From: DATCYX01 sp963714425
GTDB taxonomy: Bacteria; Chloroflexota; Anaerolineae; Anaerolineales; UBA4823
Length of the DNA stretch: 64,000 nt
Assembly: GCA_963714425.1 (NCBI GenBank)
Contig: CAVQOI010000001.1
Location: forward strand, 310,001 to 374,000
Direction of reading: 5' to 3'
Shown here piece by piece: positions 1 through 9,286 of this stretch (the stretch's first letter is position 1; every line of letters begins with the position of its first letter). Made by a program: the position numbers and the translations under genes. The notes under the pieces were generated by a model. The model worked only from the letters and a program-made list of their open reading frames with translations, was not told the DNA's origin and searched no databases.

Positions 1-1774
1 TTGTATAATTCGCGGCTGAATAAGTTTGTAAGTTCTCAAGGTGTTCTAACTCCCATCCCAACTCATCGAACCAACGCTTGCCAATGCGGCGACTAATAGG
101 TACTGCCTGGTTGGATACACATGAGGAAAAGACCAATTCATTGCGAGCTTGAATCTCATCCCCCAGCTTTTCCAGCTCGGTGAGGCGCACCTGGGAATCA
201 GAAATTTCATCGACCTTGTGGACGACCTGGATGAATTCGAGTGCATCGTCAATTCTCGCATTATACATTTTTACGACACTTCCTGGAAGGAAGCCAGTGT
301 CAGCTTTTACTTGCATCAATCGTTTTATAGCTTTATAACCAACCTTGACGATATCCGCCCGCGAGAGCCACGCGGTCTCGTAATTGAGGCGATTAATGAT
401 CGAAGCTCTTCCCATTGCCTGACGGTGCTCGTCTACCGTCCGATAGAATACGCGGTACCCATGCTTCGAAGGGTTTTCAAAAAACGTGGATGCAGGATCC
501 AGGAACGGTATCATGGGGCAGATCATCGGATTCAGGCGCAAATTCCGGAATTTGCTCATGATGTGGTGGGTATACTCAACTGTGTGCATGACCGAAGTCT
601 CATCCTGTTCGGGCATTCCCACAAAATACCAGAGATCGATCCGGTAGATACCCAGCCCTAATGCTATTTCGATCCAGCGCTCTAATTCCTGGTTGGTATA
701 AACCCCTCTCCCAGCCAATTTGGAGACCCTAATGTCATGGCTTTCTGGTGAAAGCGTGATTGTCGTATGTTTATTTGCTGCAACCATTTTTTTGAGCACT
801 TCCACAGGAGTCAAGTAATACTGCTCGTAACTGATAGACTTCAACCCCGCGCGCTCAACCAAATCGAGATATTTGTCGATCCTGGAAGCAGGCTCGTTAT
901 AAAAATTAACCGGATAGAAATGATATCTGTCGATATCCTGAGAAGATCCCATCGATTCAAACTCATACCGGATGTTTTCAAACGGTACGTAAGCTAGGCT
1001 ACTATGGGTGGCATGAACTCTTTTGAAAGCATCTCGAGAACCGCCGCACCACCCACAGTTATAACTACAACCACTATTAGAAGTAGAAACCATTTCCAGT
1101 ATCGGAATGACATCAGATTTTTCTTTTTTAGGTAGATCGGACCAATCGACGCAATAACTGGATCTATGGGGCTTATGATAAAAGCCGTTGTCCACAATTT
1201 TCTTTTCGGGTGATTTCCACAGGAGATTGTCTACATTTCCCAGGCTATGCCCTGAATCGATGGCTGCCATGAGTTGCGCCATCGGCCTGTGCGTATCATA
1301 GCCGCGCATGACGAAGTCGATATACGGATAACGAATAATCTCATTCGCATAGTAGGTGGAGGAGATACCGCCAAAAAGGATGGGAATATCCCTCCGTACT
1401 AATTTCAAACGCTCAGCTATCGCCAGACTACCTTGAACATGAACCATCCAGTGTAGATCAATCCCTACCAAGCTTACATCCAAGGAATTAAATAAAGTAT
1501 CGAGGTTAATTTGCGGAAATTGCTGCAGAAGCACAGCAAGATTGACGATTTTTACATCATATCCTTTAATGGCAAGATACCTTTGAAGCGACTTAAATCC
1601 TATCGGAAAATACTCGTATAGCGGTGAGATGGGTACCGCGCCAGAAGTCTCCAGAAACGGGAAGTAGATGTCACGCCGGGCGCGAAACTCGAAGTAGGCA
1701 GGTGGGTGAAGAAGGAGAAGATCTGCTTGCAGTTTTACGAGATACGGGTTGTCCAGCATGATATCAGGATCCAT
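1..1774 (-). CDS. B12-binding radical SAM protein (3' end beyond the left edge)
   Basis: I translated this strand by hand from the ATG at 1774; the frame is open to base 1, giving at least 591 residues without a stop, so the C-terminus lies outside the window. Residues ~1-190 look like a cobalamin-binding Rossmann domain, with the stretch LFGGISSTYYANEIIRYP followed by DFVMRG; the usual DxHxxG B12 motif is not evident. The radical SAM cluster motif CSYNCGWC sits at residues 236-243 (Cys236, Cys240, Cys243, CX3CX2C), which should bind the 4Fe-4S cluster that cleaves S-adenosylmethionine. The substrate cannot be told; relatives act in methylation, cofactor and lipid modification. The gene starts 14 bp after the M23 peptidase stop, so the two are probably cotranscribed. 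Opposite-strand frames here, such as 149-661, are shadows. Confidence 0.88.
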   Translation of the reverse strand, partial: MDPDIMLDNPYLVKLQADLLLLHPPAYFEFRARRDIYFPFLETSGAVPISPLYEYFPIGFKSLQRYLAIKGYDVKIVNLAVLLQQFPQINLDTLFNSLDVSLVGIDLHWMVHVQGSLAIAERLKLVRRDIPILFGGISSTYYANEIIRYPYIDFVMRGYDTHRPMAQLMAAIDSGHSLGNVDNLLWKSPEKKIVDNGFYHKPHRSSYCVDWSDLPKKEKSDVIPILEMVSTSNSGCSYNCGWCGGSRDAFKRVHATHSSLAYVPFENIRYEFESMGSSQDIDRYHFYPVNFYNEPASRIDKYLDLVERAGLKSISYEQYYLTPVEVLKKMVAANKHTTITLSPESHDIRVSKLAGRGVYTNQELERWIEIALGLGIYRIDLWYFVGMPEQDETSVMHTVEYTHHIMSKFRNLRLNPMICPMIPFLDPASTFFENPSKHGYRVFYRTVDEHRQAMGRASIINRLNYETAWLSRADIVKVGYKAIKRLMQVKADTGFLPGSVVKMYNARIDDALEFIQVVHKVDEISDSQVRLTELEKLGDEIQARNELVFSSCVSNQAVPISRRIGKRWFDELGWELEHLENLQTYSAANYT

Positions 1775-1788
1775 TGTTTGGCAGTGCT

Positions 1789-2868
1789 TTATGGCGCGGG
1801 CAGGACATACCAGGGATTGACGAAACCTCCCAGGTAGCGTACTTCGAAGTGCAGGTGGGCGCCGGTAGAGTTGCCTGTACTGCCGGCATAGCCGATGATA
1901 GAGCCCTGTCCGACACTGCGCCCGCAGCCAGCCGAGGTGCTGGACAGGTGACCGTATACGGTCTGGTAGCCGTTGCCGTGGTCGATCATGATCATATTCC
2001 CGTATCCACCTGTTGACCAGCCGGAGAAGACCACCACACCGCTGTCGGCAGCGTAGACCTGGGCGCCTTCGCCCGCAGCGATATCAATCGCAAGGTGACC
2101 AGACCAATAATCATTGCCAGAGAGCGAGTGGTTGCTGGCGGGCCAGATGAACCCCCCACTACCGTAAGCGCCCTCATAGCTGCCGTCGCACGCGCCGGCG
2201 CCGTAAACAGCCCGCGACACGCCGGCTGCCCCGCGCGGGATAACGGGGATGATCCACTGGCGGAACTCGCGATGCCCGCCCGGGACCATCACCAGGGTGC
2301 CAGGCTCGAGAGCTGGATTGGTTAGATCGAAGGGGTTACCGGACCAGGAGAGGAGTGCCTTCTGATCGGCTTCAAATCGCCCCGCCACGCTTTCTAGAGT
2401 ATCCCCAGCTTGCCATTCGTAGTACACGCCGTCTATTGGAGGGACTAACAACTCCATCCCCACGGAGATCATGTCTGGGTTGTCGTTGAGCAGATCGTAG
2501 TTCGCCCACAGCAAGGTTTCGGGTTTGATTTTGAACAGCGCTGCGATCTCGAAGACAGAATCGCCAAACTCGACAGTGTGAGTCTGGACGGCTACGCTGG
2601 GGCGTGTTGGGATGAGGGTGCGTAGCTCGGCTTTTCGACCCACTGCTGGGATGCTCTCGAACATCACCCAGGGGGGCAGGCGGACAGGCTGATCGGATTC
2701 AACTGCATGCGGTGTGGCAGTGACAGCCGCCTGGGCAACTGCTCTGACTTCTGGAAGCGAGGATTCTGTAGCGACATATCCCCAACCCAGGAAACCAGCA
2801 TAGCCTGTCAGGCTCAAGGCGACCAGCCAGGCAAATACTGATGGCAGAATGCTGGATTTAGGGGACAT
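1789..2868 (-). CDS. Secreted LysM / M23 family metallopeptidase
   Basis: 359 residues. An N-terminal hydrophobic segment (~10-33) acts as signal or membrane anchor. Two LysM-type repeats follow: HTVEFGDSVFEIAALFKI near residue 96, and YYEWQAGDTLESVAGRF near residue 150; these bind peptidoglycan. The C-terminal M23 (lysostaphin/NlpD-like) zinc peptidase domain has the first ligand pair in GHLAIDI (HxxxD) and the HxH motif in HLHFEV, with the family block VYGHLSS between, so the metal site looks complete and an active endopeptidase is likely. It should act on cell-wall cross-links during growth or division. It is the upstream gene of a pair with the radical SAM gene 14 bp downstream. The ribosome binding site is weak. 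Confidence 0.93.
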   Translation of the reverse strand: MSPKSSILPSVFAWLVALSLTGYAGFLGWGYVATESSLPEVRAVAQAAVTATPHAVESDQPVRLPPWVMFESIPAVGRKAELRTLIPTRPSVAVQTHTVEFGDSVFEIAALFKIKPETLLWANYDLLNDNPDMISVGMELLVPPIDGVYYEWQAGDTLESVAGRFEADQKALLSWSGNPFDLTNPALEPGTLVMVPGGHREFRQWIIPVIPRGAAGVSRAVYGAGACDGSYEGAYGSGGFIWPASNHSLSGNDYWSGHLAIDIAAGEGAQVYAADSGVVVFSGWSTGGYGNMIMIDHGNGYQTVYGHLSSTSAGCGRSVGQGSIIGYAGSTGNSTGAHLHFEVRYLGGFVNPWYVLPAP

Positions 2869-3011
2869 GACTCTTGATCGATCGCCTGGGATTTATCTGG
2901 GCAGGTTAATCTAAGGCTAGCTCTGGCGACTGTTTGCGGCTCAAGTGCAGCAGTTATCCGAGAATTCCCCCGGTCGTATGTGCGCGATGGGGAGGTGGAA
3001 ACTGAAAGGAT

Positions 3012-4292
3012 TTATCGGTCTTCGTCGGTGAGCGTCTCAAGGAACTCGAGATTATCGTTGGTGCGCGCCAGGCGCTGCAGGATGGCTTCGGTGCCAGTAG
3101 ACGAGTCCAGCCCAGCACCGTGGGGTGGGGCGGTGACCATCTGATCGTACATGCGACGCATCAGCCACACGCGCGGGGTGATATCTGGTCCAAGCAGCAG
3201 CTCTTCACGCCGGGTGGAGGAGCGCTCGATGTCGATTGCTGGGAAAACGCGCCGCTCTTGCAGACGGCGAGAGAGGTGAAGCTCCATATTGCCGGTCCCT
3301 TTGAATTCTTCATAGACTACATCGTCCATGCGCGAACCGGTGTCGACCAGGCAGGTGGCGATGATGGTGAGCGAGCCGCCTTCCTCGATGTTACGCGCTG
3401 CGCCGAAGAAGCGCTTGGGCGGGTAGAGCGCCGATGGGTCGATTCCGCCAGAGAGGGTGCGCCCGGAGGGCGTGACCACCAGGTTATAGGCGCGCGCCAG
3501 GCGGGTGATCGAATCCATCAAGATGACCACGTCGCGGTTGACTTCTACCAGGCGCTTGGCGCGTTCCAGGACCATTTCGGCGGCGCGCACGTGGGAAGTG
3601 ACCGGCTCATCAAACGTCGAGGCGATGACTTCGGCGTCCACGGAGCGGTCCATATCGGTGACCTCTTCGGGGCGCTCGCCGATCAGGGCAACCATCAAAT
3701 GCACCTCGGGGTACTTAGTCGAGATGGCATTGGCAATCTGCTTGAGGATGGTGGTCTTGCCAGCCTTGGGGGGCGAGACGATCAAGCCGCGCTGCCCACG
3801 CCCAATGGGGGTCACGAGGTTGATCAGGCGTGTGGCCAGGGTGTGGCGATCCATCTCCAGGTCGAAGCGTGTATCGGGGAAGATGGGTGTGAGTGATTCG
3901 AAGACCGTCCGGTGGCGGGCGATCTCGGGATCAATACCGTTGATGCTCTCGACCTTCAACAGCCCATAGTGCTTCTCGGATTCGCGCGGTGGGCGGACGT
4001 GACCGATGATCAGGTCCCCATTGCGCAGGTTGTAGCGCCGGATCTGGGATTGCGAGACGTATATGTCGTAGGGACCCGGCTGGTAATGCCCGGAACGCAA
4101 GAAGCCGATCCCTTCGTTCATGATCTCCAGAATGCCGCCGCGCACCTCCAGGCCTTCACGTTCAGCCTCAACCTGCTGGATACGCAGGATCAAATCTTCT
4201 TTCTTAAGCCGGAGAGCATTGGGGACATCGAGATCTTTCGCCTTCTGGCGCAATGCGGAGAGTGGTGTGTTTTCTAATTCTATGACCTTCAT
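3012..4292 (-). CDS. rho: Transcription termination factor Rho
   Basis: 426 residues, close to the E. coli length of 419. The N-terminal helical domain (residues ~1-45) is followed by a cold-shock-like RNA-binding domain (GFLRSGHYQPGPYDIYVSQSQ), then the RecA-type ATPase with Walker A SPPKAGKTT near residue 175, GERPEEVTDM, and the Walker B strand VVILMDSITRLARAYN. The Q-loop (SGGIDPSALYPPKRFFGAARN) and R-loop (VYEEFKGTGNMELHLSR) regions are intact, so a functional hexameric helicase is expected. It ends RNA synthesis at unstructured C-rich transcripts. It stands alone, with a leader of about 130 nt from a promoter near 4433; Rho autoregulation through its leader is known in other bacteria but not shown here. 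The long + strand frame 3120-3896 is its antisense shadow. Confidence 0.98.
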   Translation of the reverse strand: MKVIELENTPLSALRQKAKDLDVPNALRLKKEDLILRIQQVEAEREGLEVRGGILEIMNEGIGFLRSGHYQPGPYDIYVSQSQIRRYNLRNGDLIIGHVRPPRESEKHYGLLKVESINGIDPEIARHRTVFESLTPIFPDTRFDLEMDRHTLATRLINLVTPIGRGQRGLIVSPPKAGKTTILKQIANAISTKYPEVHLMVALIGERPEEVTDMDRSVDAEVIASTFDEPVTSHVRAAEMVLERAKRLVEVNRDVVILMDSITRLARAYNLVVTPSGRTLSGGIDPSALYPPKRFFGAARNIEEGGSLTIIATCLVDTGSRMDDVVYEEFKGTGNMELHLSRRLQERRVFPAIDIERSSTRREELLLGPDITPRVWLMRRMYDQMVTAPPHGAGLDSSTGTEAILQRLARTNDNLEFLETLTDEDR

Positions 4293-4712
4293 GGTTGTGG
4301 ACTCTGTTGCCTCAGGGGACGATGATTAGGTGCCACCGCCAGGGAGGTTTGCGTCCTGGCAGCGGGGCCGGTGAGCGGGTTAGGTGGGATTTAGCGTGAG
4401 AGGATCAATGACATCGGAACAGGTGCAGACGCATTATAGCATACCCAGGGGAAGCCTGAAAACCTCACTCATGACCACCAGAACCACGATTAAGGGGTTA
4501 ATCTGAAAGACCGGAACCTGTACCTCACAGGCCGGACCAATACGAGTACGGGTAGACAAAATCTAATTCTTGGATAAGGATATTCCCCAGGAGTGCGCTT
4601 ATTATAACATGAAATTGGGGATACTGGCGTAGGCAAGATTGAACCAAATTGCAATCTTATGCGACTCAACAATTAAACAAGCATTTCAATCGGTCAGCAA
4701 TGGAGGCACACC
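4293..4712. other. Intergenic region between rho and the decayed gene
   Basis: 420 bp without a believable gene. It holds the rho leader and promoter on the minus strand, a second TATAAT-like minus box near 4603 with no clear -35, and the ribosome site GGAGG at 4702-4706 for the + strand pseudogene. The 60-codon minus frame at 4490-4672 has no domain or ribosome site and is probably chance. Confidence 0.5.
4433..4438 (-). promoter_or_regulatory. rho promoter, extended -10
   Basis: On the minus strand a TATAAT hexamer preceded by TGC (extended -10) lies here, with a poor -35 (TTTTCA) 18 bp upstream. Transcription would start near 4426, leaving a leader of about 130 nt before the rho ATG. The leader holds a CCAGG...CCTGG hairpin around 4335-4360. 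Confidence 0.6.
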
Positions 4713-5478
4713 ATGTTCATTCATCAACGACGGATTCAATGGAAATGGGCGCTCGGGGCGGCTCTGCTGGCAGCTTTGCTGCTAACCGGGGTGGCGTTGG
4801 CGTATTATATTGACGTCAACACTAATGATACGGATCTGGGATCCTGATTGGATGGTAAGTCCAATATGTCATAGCTGATGCGCCAGTGATGGCATCGCTA
4901 GGCTATGATATCCACGACAGTGTGGATGTCACGGACAGATCCTGGATCCGGCACCCAATATTTTAATTTTCTTGTTCAGAATGGACCAATGCTCCTATCC
5001 GATTCCATCAATTGTAGTCAGTCCTAGATTGTGCAACTGTCTGGATGACGATACTTCGATAATGAAAGCGAAGATCGCTAGGTTGTTTGGTACCGTCCGG
5101 TACAAGTGATGTGATGATCTACTGACGGTAGCGCAAGGGTCAATCAACACCTCCAGATGCATCGGCTAGGTTGAAGCTATGTCCTGGACTCTAGTCGGAA
5201 CACAAGATACGGAACGGAATTCAAAGCCCCCTTCACGACATATGGGGAATTGCGCTACTGCTGGGAATACTTCGGGTAAAGGTATGCAACTTTCATATCC
5301 TACAGGACACGACATTTAGTGACGATGCCACCGGCATTCCGGCTTCAACGTCCCCACCGCCATCGAGCTGGTGAGCGTGGAAGGTCGCTCGGCGTCCAAC
5401 CTGCCGCTCGTCCTGGCAGGGGCGGCTGCGGCGGTCCTGTTGGGTCTCAGCCTGGCGCTCCGGCGGCGTAAGGTTTAA
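4713..5478 (+). pseudogene. Decayed gene for a secreted, membrane-anchored protein
   Basis: The 5' end is well preserved: GGAGG at 4702-4706, ATG at 4713, then 44 codons forming a clear signal peptide (charged start, WALGAALLAALLLTGVALA) followed by YYIDVNTNDTD, stopped by TGA at 4845-4847. The 3' end is also preserved: TAIELVSVEGRSASN, a hydrophobic anchor (LPLVLAGAAAAVLLGLSLAL) and RRRKV before TAA at 5476-5478. Between them, protein-like pieces lie in different frames (for example YGTEFKAPFTTYGELRYCWEYFG-like near 5190-5280 and FSDDATGIP near 5310-5340), broken by stops and frameshifts. The ends show an extracellular protein with a C-terminal membrane anchor; the middle is too damaged to name. 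Sequencing error could explain one or two breaks but not all. Confidence 0.8.
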
Positions 5479-5525
5479 AGAATATTTCTTTCCCCCCTCC
5501 CAGGGCCAGGGGGGAGTTCGCTTCA

Positions 5526-5568
5526 AAATGGGTTGATGTCGTCGTAATCCGACCACATCAACCCATTT
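5526..5568. terminator. Bidirectional hairpin between convergent genes
   Basis: Perfect 14-bp inverted repeat, AAATGGGTTGATGT (5526-5539) and its complement (5555-5568), with further pairing in the 15-nt loop. AGTTTTG follows on +. It lies between the pseudogene (+) and the VIT-VWA gene (-). Confidence 0.75.
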
Positions 5569-5588
5569 AGTTTTGCTGTTGTGATCCG

Positions 5589-8009
5589 TTAGCGGTGATG
5601 TGCCGTCCAGGCTAAACCCAGCAGCGGGAAGAGCGCCAGGGGGAGCAGGCTGCTGGCGCACGGCAACCCACCCGGTGCGGTCTGCGTCTCCTCTGGGATT
5701 TGGGTGGGAGCCGGGAGCTGGTCTGGCTCGAGTGTCGCGGAGGCGGGCTCCAGCGTGGGCAGCGCTGGGGGGATTTCTACGGGGGCGACGTTTGCCTGCG
5801 CTTCGACCACCTCGTAAACCACGCCATCTGCAAGGGCGATGACCTGCTTCCCCAGGGCGAAAGCTGCCGCTAGCTCAGAGCGAGAGGCGACTAGGGCAAA
5901 GTAATCATCGGATAGAAAAGCCACTTTCACAGTTTGCATGCGCTCGGGATCGAAAGCGGTGTCTACCCAGGCACCGTCCGAAAAGACGAACACACGCGAG
6001 CCGACGATGCGCACCGTCTGGCTGGCTTCTTCACCAGGGGGAACCGCCGACTGGGCGTCAGCCATGCCACCCATCCCGGAGGCTTTCTCCACGGCGTCCT
6101 GCCCACTGGCTGGCGCAGCCGGCATCGCTTGCATCTGGCTGAACTGCTCACGGGCAATGCGCTCCTGTTCGGCGGCACCCAGGGGCATCTCTTCGGTCAC
6201 CAGGTAAGACGTATATGGGGTGACGATGCCATAGCGGATGCTCAGGCGCACGATCTGGTCGATGGTCTCCTCGTCTGGGCCATGCAGTCGCACCTGGTTG
6301 AGCAAGTGCCCAATCTTGCGTGTAGCCCAAAGACGAGATAAAGGCGAATCAAGGCTTGATTGCAGCGTGTCGTTATCGTCTACGAAGCGCTGGCGTGGGA
6401 AGCGGAAGTTCTGCGTGCGCCCATCTAACGAGCCGCGCAAGGTAATCGTTGTCTCACCACCTTGTCGGTAGCGCCCCACGACGACGATCTGGGTTCCGGA
6501 GAACAGGTCAGGCAGGGGATCAGGGTACACGTCGTGCACTCGCACGTCACCGAAGTCTAACTGAAGGTCGGTGAGCACAGGCGTACTGATCTTGGCGTAG
6601 AACGCCGAGACGGCTTCATCCAGCCGCTCGCCAGGCGACACATACGAGCTCGTGCCGTGATGGGCTTGGGCCAGCGAATCGAGCAGGATGGTATCCACAT
6701 CGTATCCCACACCGAAGGAGAACAGGCGCAAGTTCTTGCTGGCAGACCTGGCGAAATTGTCAAGGATATCCTGGCTATCGACAATACCCTCTGTCGGCAA
6801 TCCATCCGTCAAGAAGATCAGGTAGGTAGGGCGTTCACTTTCTGCAATGGCAGCGGCTTCCAGCAAAGCGCGGTTGATGTCAGTGCTGCCCTGGGCAGAC
6901 TGGCGGTCTACCCAGGCGAGGGCTTCGCTAGCCTCGTCGGCAGAGCGCAGCGTACGGGCGTAGGTATCCATGCCAGTGCTGAACACAATGATATTGAAGC
7001 GGTCTTCAGGGTTGAGATGGCGTAGGATATAGCGTAGCGCCTCCTGCGCCTGCAGGAACTTCTCACCCTCCATGCTGCCGGAACGATCCAGCACCAGGAT
7101 CACGTCCTTGGGCAGGGTTTGGGCAGCCGCATCTGGGCGGGGTGCAAGCAAGAGCAGGAAGAAACCATCTGCGTCCGATGGGTCGTCGGGATCGCGGTAG
7201 GAAAACAGGTGGAAAGCTTCATCCTCTCCCAGTGAGTAGTAGAACGTGAAGTCGCTGTCAGGCAGCAGGTTGGATGCTTCGTATCCGGCGATCACGTGGC
7301 GCTCATCCACATGGCGCAAGTCGATGTCGTGGCTGGGCGAATAAGCGGCGCGCACCGGCGATTGTGACGAACGAACGTCAACATGAATGCGCACCTCTTC
7401 GAGAGGCCACAGCGAGAATTTCTCCGTGCTCAGCGGGTAGGTATAACGCACCAGCCCATTCTCAGCAGTCAGTGCCTGGACGTATTCCAGCTCAATACGG
7501 CGCTCTCCCCTGGGCGGGATGGGGAAGATGCGTGCCTGCACCGCCCCACGCCCGACATACTCCAAGAGAGCGGGGTCGTTCATGCTGCGCACAATCTCTT
7601 CGTAGGTCTGCCTCGCCTGCTCGGCGTCCAGTACCTGTCCCTTCACTGGCTCGCCATCAATCCACAGGGTAAATGAAGAGATAGCGGCATCCACCGGGAT
7701 GGGGAAGATGTAGGTGCCCTCTACCTGCCACTCATTCGGGTTATAGAAGGTCTGGTCTACGTGGGTTACGGCGAGCTGGTCCTGGATGGTCACATCGACT
7801 TTGTGGTAGCGAATCGCCAGTTGTACGATGGGTCGTCTGGGCGGGCAGGGGAACATATCCAGGCAGGGTGGAGGCGGGCATTCGCCCTCGATGCAGATAG
7901 GCCAGTCGGGGACGATGATGCCATCCGCGCGGGCTGGTGTAGGCAGGGCTGCCAGGCATGCGACCAGGACCAATATAAATGTGAGTTGTGTCTTCAAGAT
8001 TGTGCTCAT
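5589..8009 (-). CDS. VIT and von Willebrand factor A domain protein
   Basis: 806 residues from the ATG at 8009, chosen over the ATG at 8036 because GGAG sits 6 nt upstream. After a signal peptide (FILVLVACLAALPTPARA) comes a short Cys/Pro-rich stretch, then a VIT domain (ATHVDQTF-like VTHVDQTFYNPNEWQVEGTY near residue 80, ending ~210). A VWA domain follows with the metal-ion adhesion site DRSGSMEG and the later LTDGLPTEG and STDINRAL, all present. A linker, an SH3-like tail and a C-terminal hydrophobic segment (LPCASSLLPLALFPLLGLAWTA) plus HHR indicate membrane anchoring with the bulk outside. Such proteins are adhesion or scaffold proteins; the partner is unknown. It is transcribed alone, towards the hairpin at 5526. 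Confidence 0.9.
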   Translation of the reverse strand: MSTILKTQLTFILVLVACLAALPTPARADGIIVPDWPICIEGECPPPPCLDMFPCPPRRPIVQLAIRYHKVDVTIQDQLAVTHVDQTFYNPNEWQVEGTYIFPIPVDAAISSFTLWIDGEPVKGQVLDAEQARQTYEEIVRSMNDPALLEYVGRGAVQARIFPIPPRGERRIELEYVQALTAENGLVRYTYPLSTEKFSLWPLEEVRIHVDVRSSQSPVRAAYSPSHDIDLRHVDERHVIAGYEASNLLPDSDFTFYYSLGEDEAFHLFSYRDPDDPSDADGFFLLLLAPRPDAAAQTLPKDVILVLDRSGSMEGEKFLQAQEALRYILRHLNPEDRFNIIVFSTGMDTYARTLRSADEASEALAWVDRQSAQGSTDINRALLEAAAIAESERPTYLIFLTDGLPTEGIVDSQDILDNFARSASKNLRLFSFGVGYDVDTILLDSLAQAHHGTSSYVSPGERLDEAVSAFYAKISTPVLTDLQLDFGDVRVHDVYPDPLPDLFSGTQIVVVGRYRQGGETTITLRGSLDGRTQNFRFPRQRFVDDNDTLQSSLDSPLSRLWATRKIGHLLNQVRLHGPDEETIDQIVRLSIRYGIVTPYTSYLVTEEMPLGAAEQERIAREQFSQMQAMPAAPASGQDAVEKASGMGGMADAQSAVPPGEEASQTVRIVGSRVFVFSDGAWVDTAFDPERMQTVKVAFLSDDYFALVASRSELAAAFALGKQVIALADGVVYEVVEAQANVAPVEIPPALPTLEPASATLEPDQLPAPTQIPEETQTAPGGLPCASSLLPLALFPLLGLAWTAHHR

Positions 8010-8091
8010 GAGAAGCTCCGGGTGCGGTGTAACCATTCAAGTGATGTTTTGTATGCATTAGACGGAGCGAAGAGCAAAATTGTTCCGGTGG

Positions 8092-8097
8092 TATAAT
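8092..8097 (+). promoter_or_regulatory. prfA promoter, extended -10
   Basis: TGGTATAAT, an extended -10, with no good -35. The start would be near 8104, about 60 nt before prfA. Confidence 0.55.
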
Positions 8098-8163
8098 CCA
8101 CATTCGCGACGTCTGGATCAATTGAGCTAGACAATCTATCTTTGAGAATTGGCATGGAACTGT

Positions 8164-9234
8164 ATGCTTGAAAAATTGGCAGGTATTGAAGAACGATATC
8201 ACGAGCTGAATAAAATGCTCAACGAGGTGGGTGATGACTACCAACGCGCCGCCGAGCTGAACAAAGAACGCATCGATCTGGAACCTCTGGTGGGTAAAGC
8301 AAGCCAATACCGGCAGGCGAAGACCCGTCTAGACGAGGCACACACCCTACTTGATTCAGAGGACGGTGAGGACGCTGATTTACGCTTTCTGGCTGAAGCT
8401 GAGATCGCCGACCTGCTGCCGCTCATTGAGCGCCTGGAGGAGGAGATCAAGTCGATGTTATTACCCACCGACCCACGCGACAAACGAAATGTGATCATGG
8501 AGATCCGCGCGGGCACAGGTGGGGACGAGGCGGCAATGTTCGCCGCTGATCTCTTCCGCATGTACAACCGCTACGCTGAGCGCCAGCGCTGGGATATCGA
8601 GATGCTCTCCGCTAATGAGATTGGTATTGGGGGGTTCAAGGAGGTCATTTTCCTGGTAAAAGGGCGCGGCGCGTACTCCCGTCTAAAATACGAGTCTGGT
8701 GTGCACCGTGTGCAGCGAATCCCAGTCACCGAATCGTCGGGACGCATCCATACGTCCACCTCCACCGTGGCGGTGCTGGCGGAGGTGGATGATGTCGAGG
8801 TCGAAATCCCTGAGAACGATATTCGCATGGATGTTTACAAGTCTGCCGGAGCTGGCGGTCAGAATGTCCAGAAGAATGCCACTGCCGTGCGAATCACCCA
8901 TATCCCCACCGGCATCGTGGTGGCATGCCAGGACGAGCGCTCGCAATTACAAAATCGAATGCGAGCAATGAGCATCCTGCGCGCCCGCCTGTACGAGATT
9001 GAGGAGGAGAAGCGGCGCCTGGAGGTGGATGAAGACCGACGGTCGCAGGTAGGCAGCGGTGAACGTGCTGAGAAGATCCGCACTTATAACTACCCGCAAT
9101 CGCGGGTGACCGACCACCGTATTAATGTATCCAGCCACAACCTGCCGGTGGTGATGGATGGCGATATCGATGAGTTTATAGACGAGCTTGCGACACGTGA
9201 CGAAGCTGCCCGTTTGTCAGCAGTGACCGAGTAG
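8164..9234 (+). CDS. prfA: Peptide chain release factor 1
   Basis: 356 residues starting MLEKLAGIEERY, the usual RF1 beginning; the TTG at 8149 would add five unlikely residues. RF1 frees the finished protein from the ribosome at UAA and UAG codons. The GGQ loop that reaches the peptidyl-transferase centre is seen in SAGAGGQNVQKNATAVR near residue 225, and the stop-codon recognition region is RIPVTESSGRIHTSTSTVAV near 180-200 with the PVT tripeptide (the RF1 PxT class). The C-terminal RF domain 4 is complete. It is followed 52 bp later by prmC, the enzyme that methylates its GGQ glutamine, the usual bacterial pairing. Confidence 0.97.
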   Translation: MLEKLAGIEERYHELNKMLNEVGDDYQRAAELNKERIDLEPLVGKASQYRQAKTRLDEAHTLLDSEDGEDADLRFLAEAEIADLLPLIERLEEEIKSMLLPTDPRDKRNVIMEIRAGTGGDEAAMFAADLFRMYNRYAERQRWDIEMLSANEIGIGGFKEVIFLVKGRGAYSRLKYESGVHRVQRIPVTESSGRIHTSTSTVAVLAEVDDVEVEIPENDIRMDVYKSAGAGGQNVQKNATAVRITHIPTGIVVACQDERSQLQNRMRAMSILRARLYEIEEEKRRLEVDEDRRSQVGSGERAEKIRTYNYPQSRVTDHRINVSSHNLPVVMDGDIDEFIDELATRDEAARLSAVTE

Positions 9235-9286
9235 ATTATTGTGTCTCGATTTATCGAGACCTAGATACCAGGCGGATTGCCTCTCA

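Noticed and set aside
149..661. 170-codon frame on +
   Set aside because: It lies opposite the radical SAM gene, which has clear motifs.
3120..3896. 258-codon frame antisense to rho
   Set aside because: Rho is clear on the other strand; the residues are low-complexity Gly/Asp/His, typical of a shadow.
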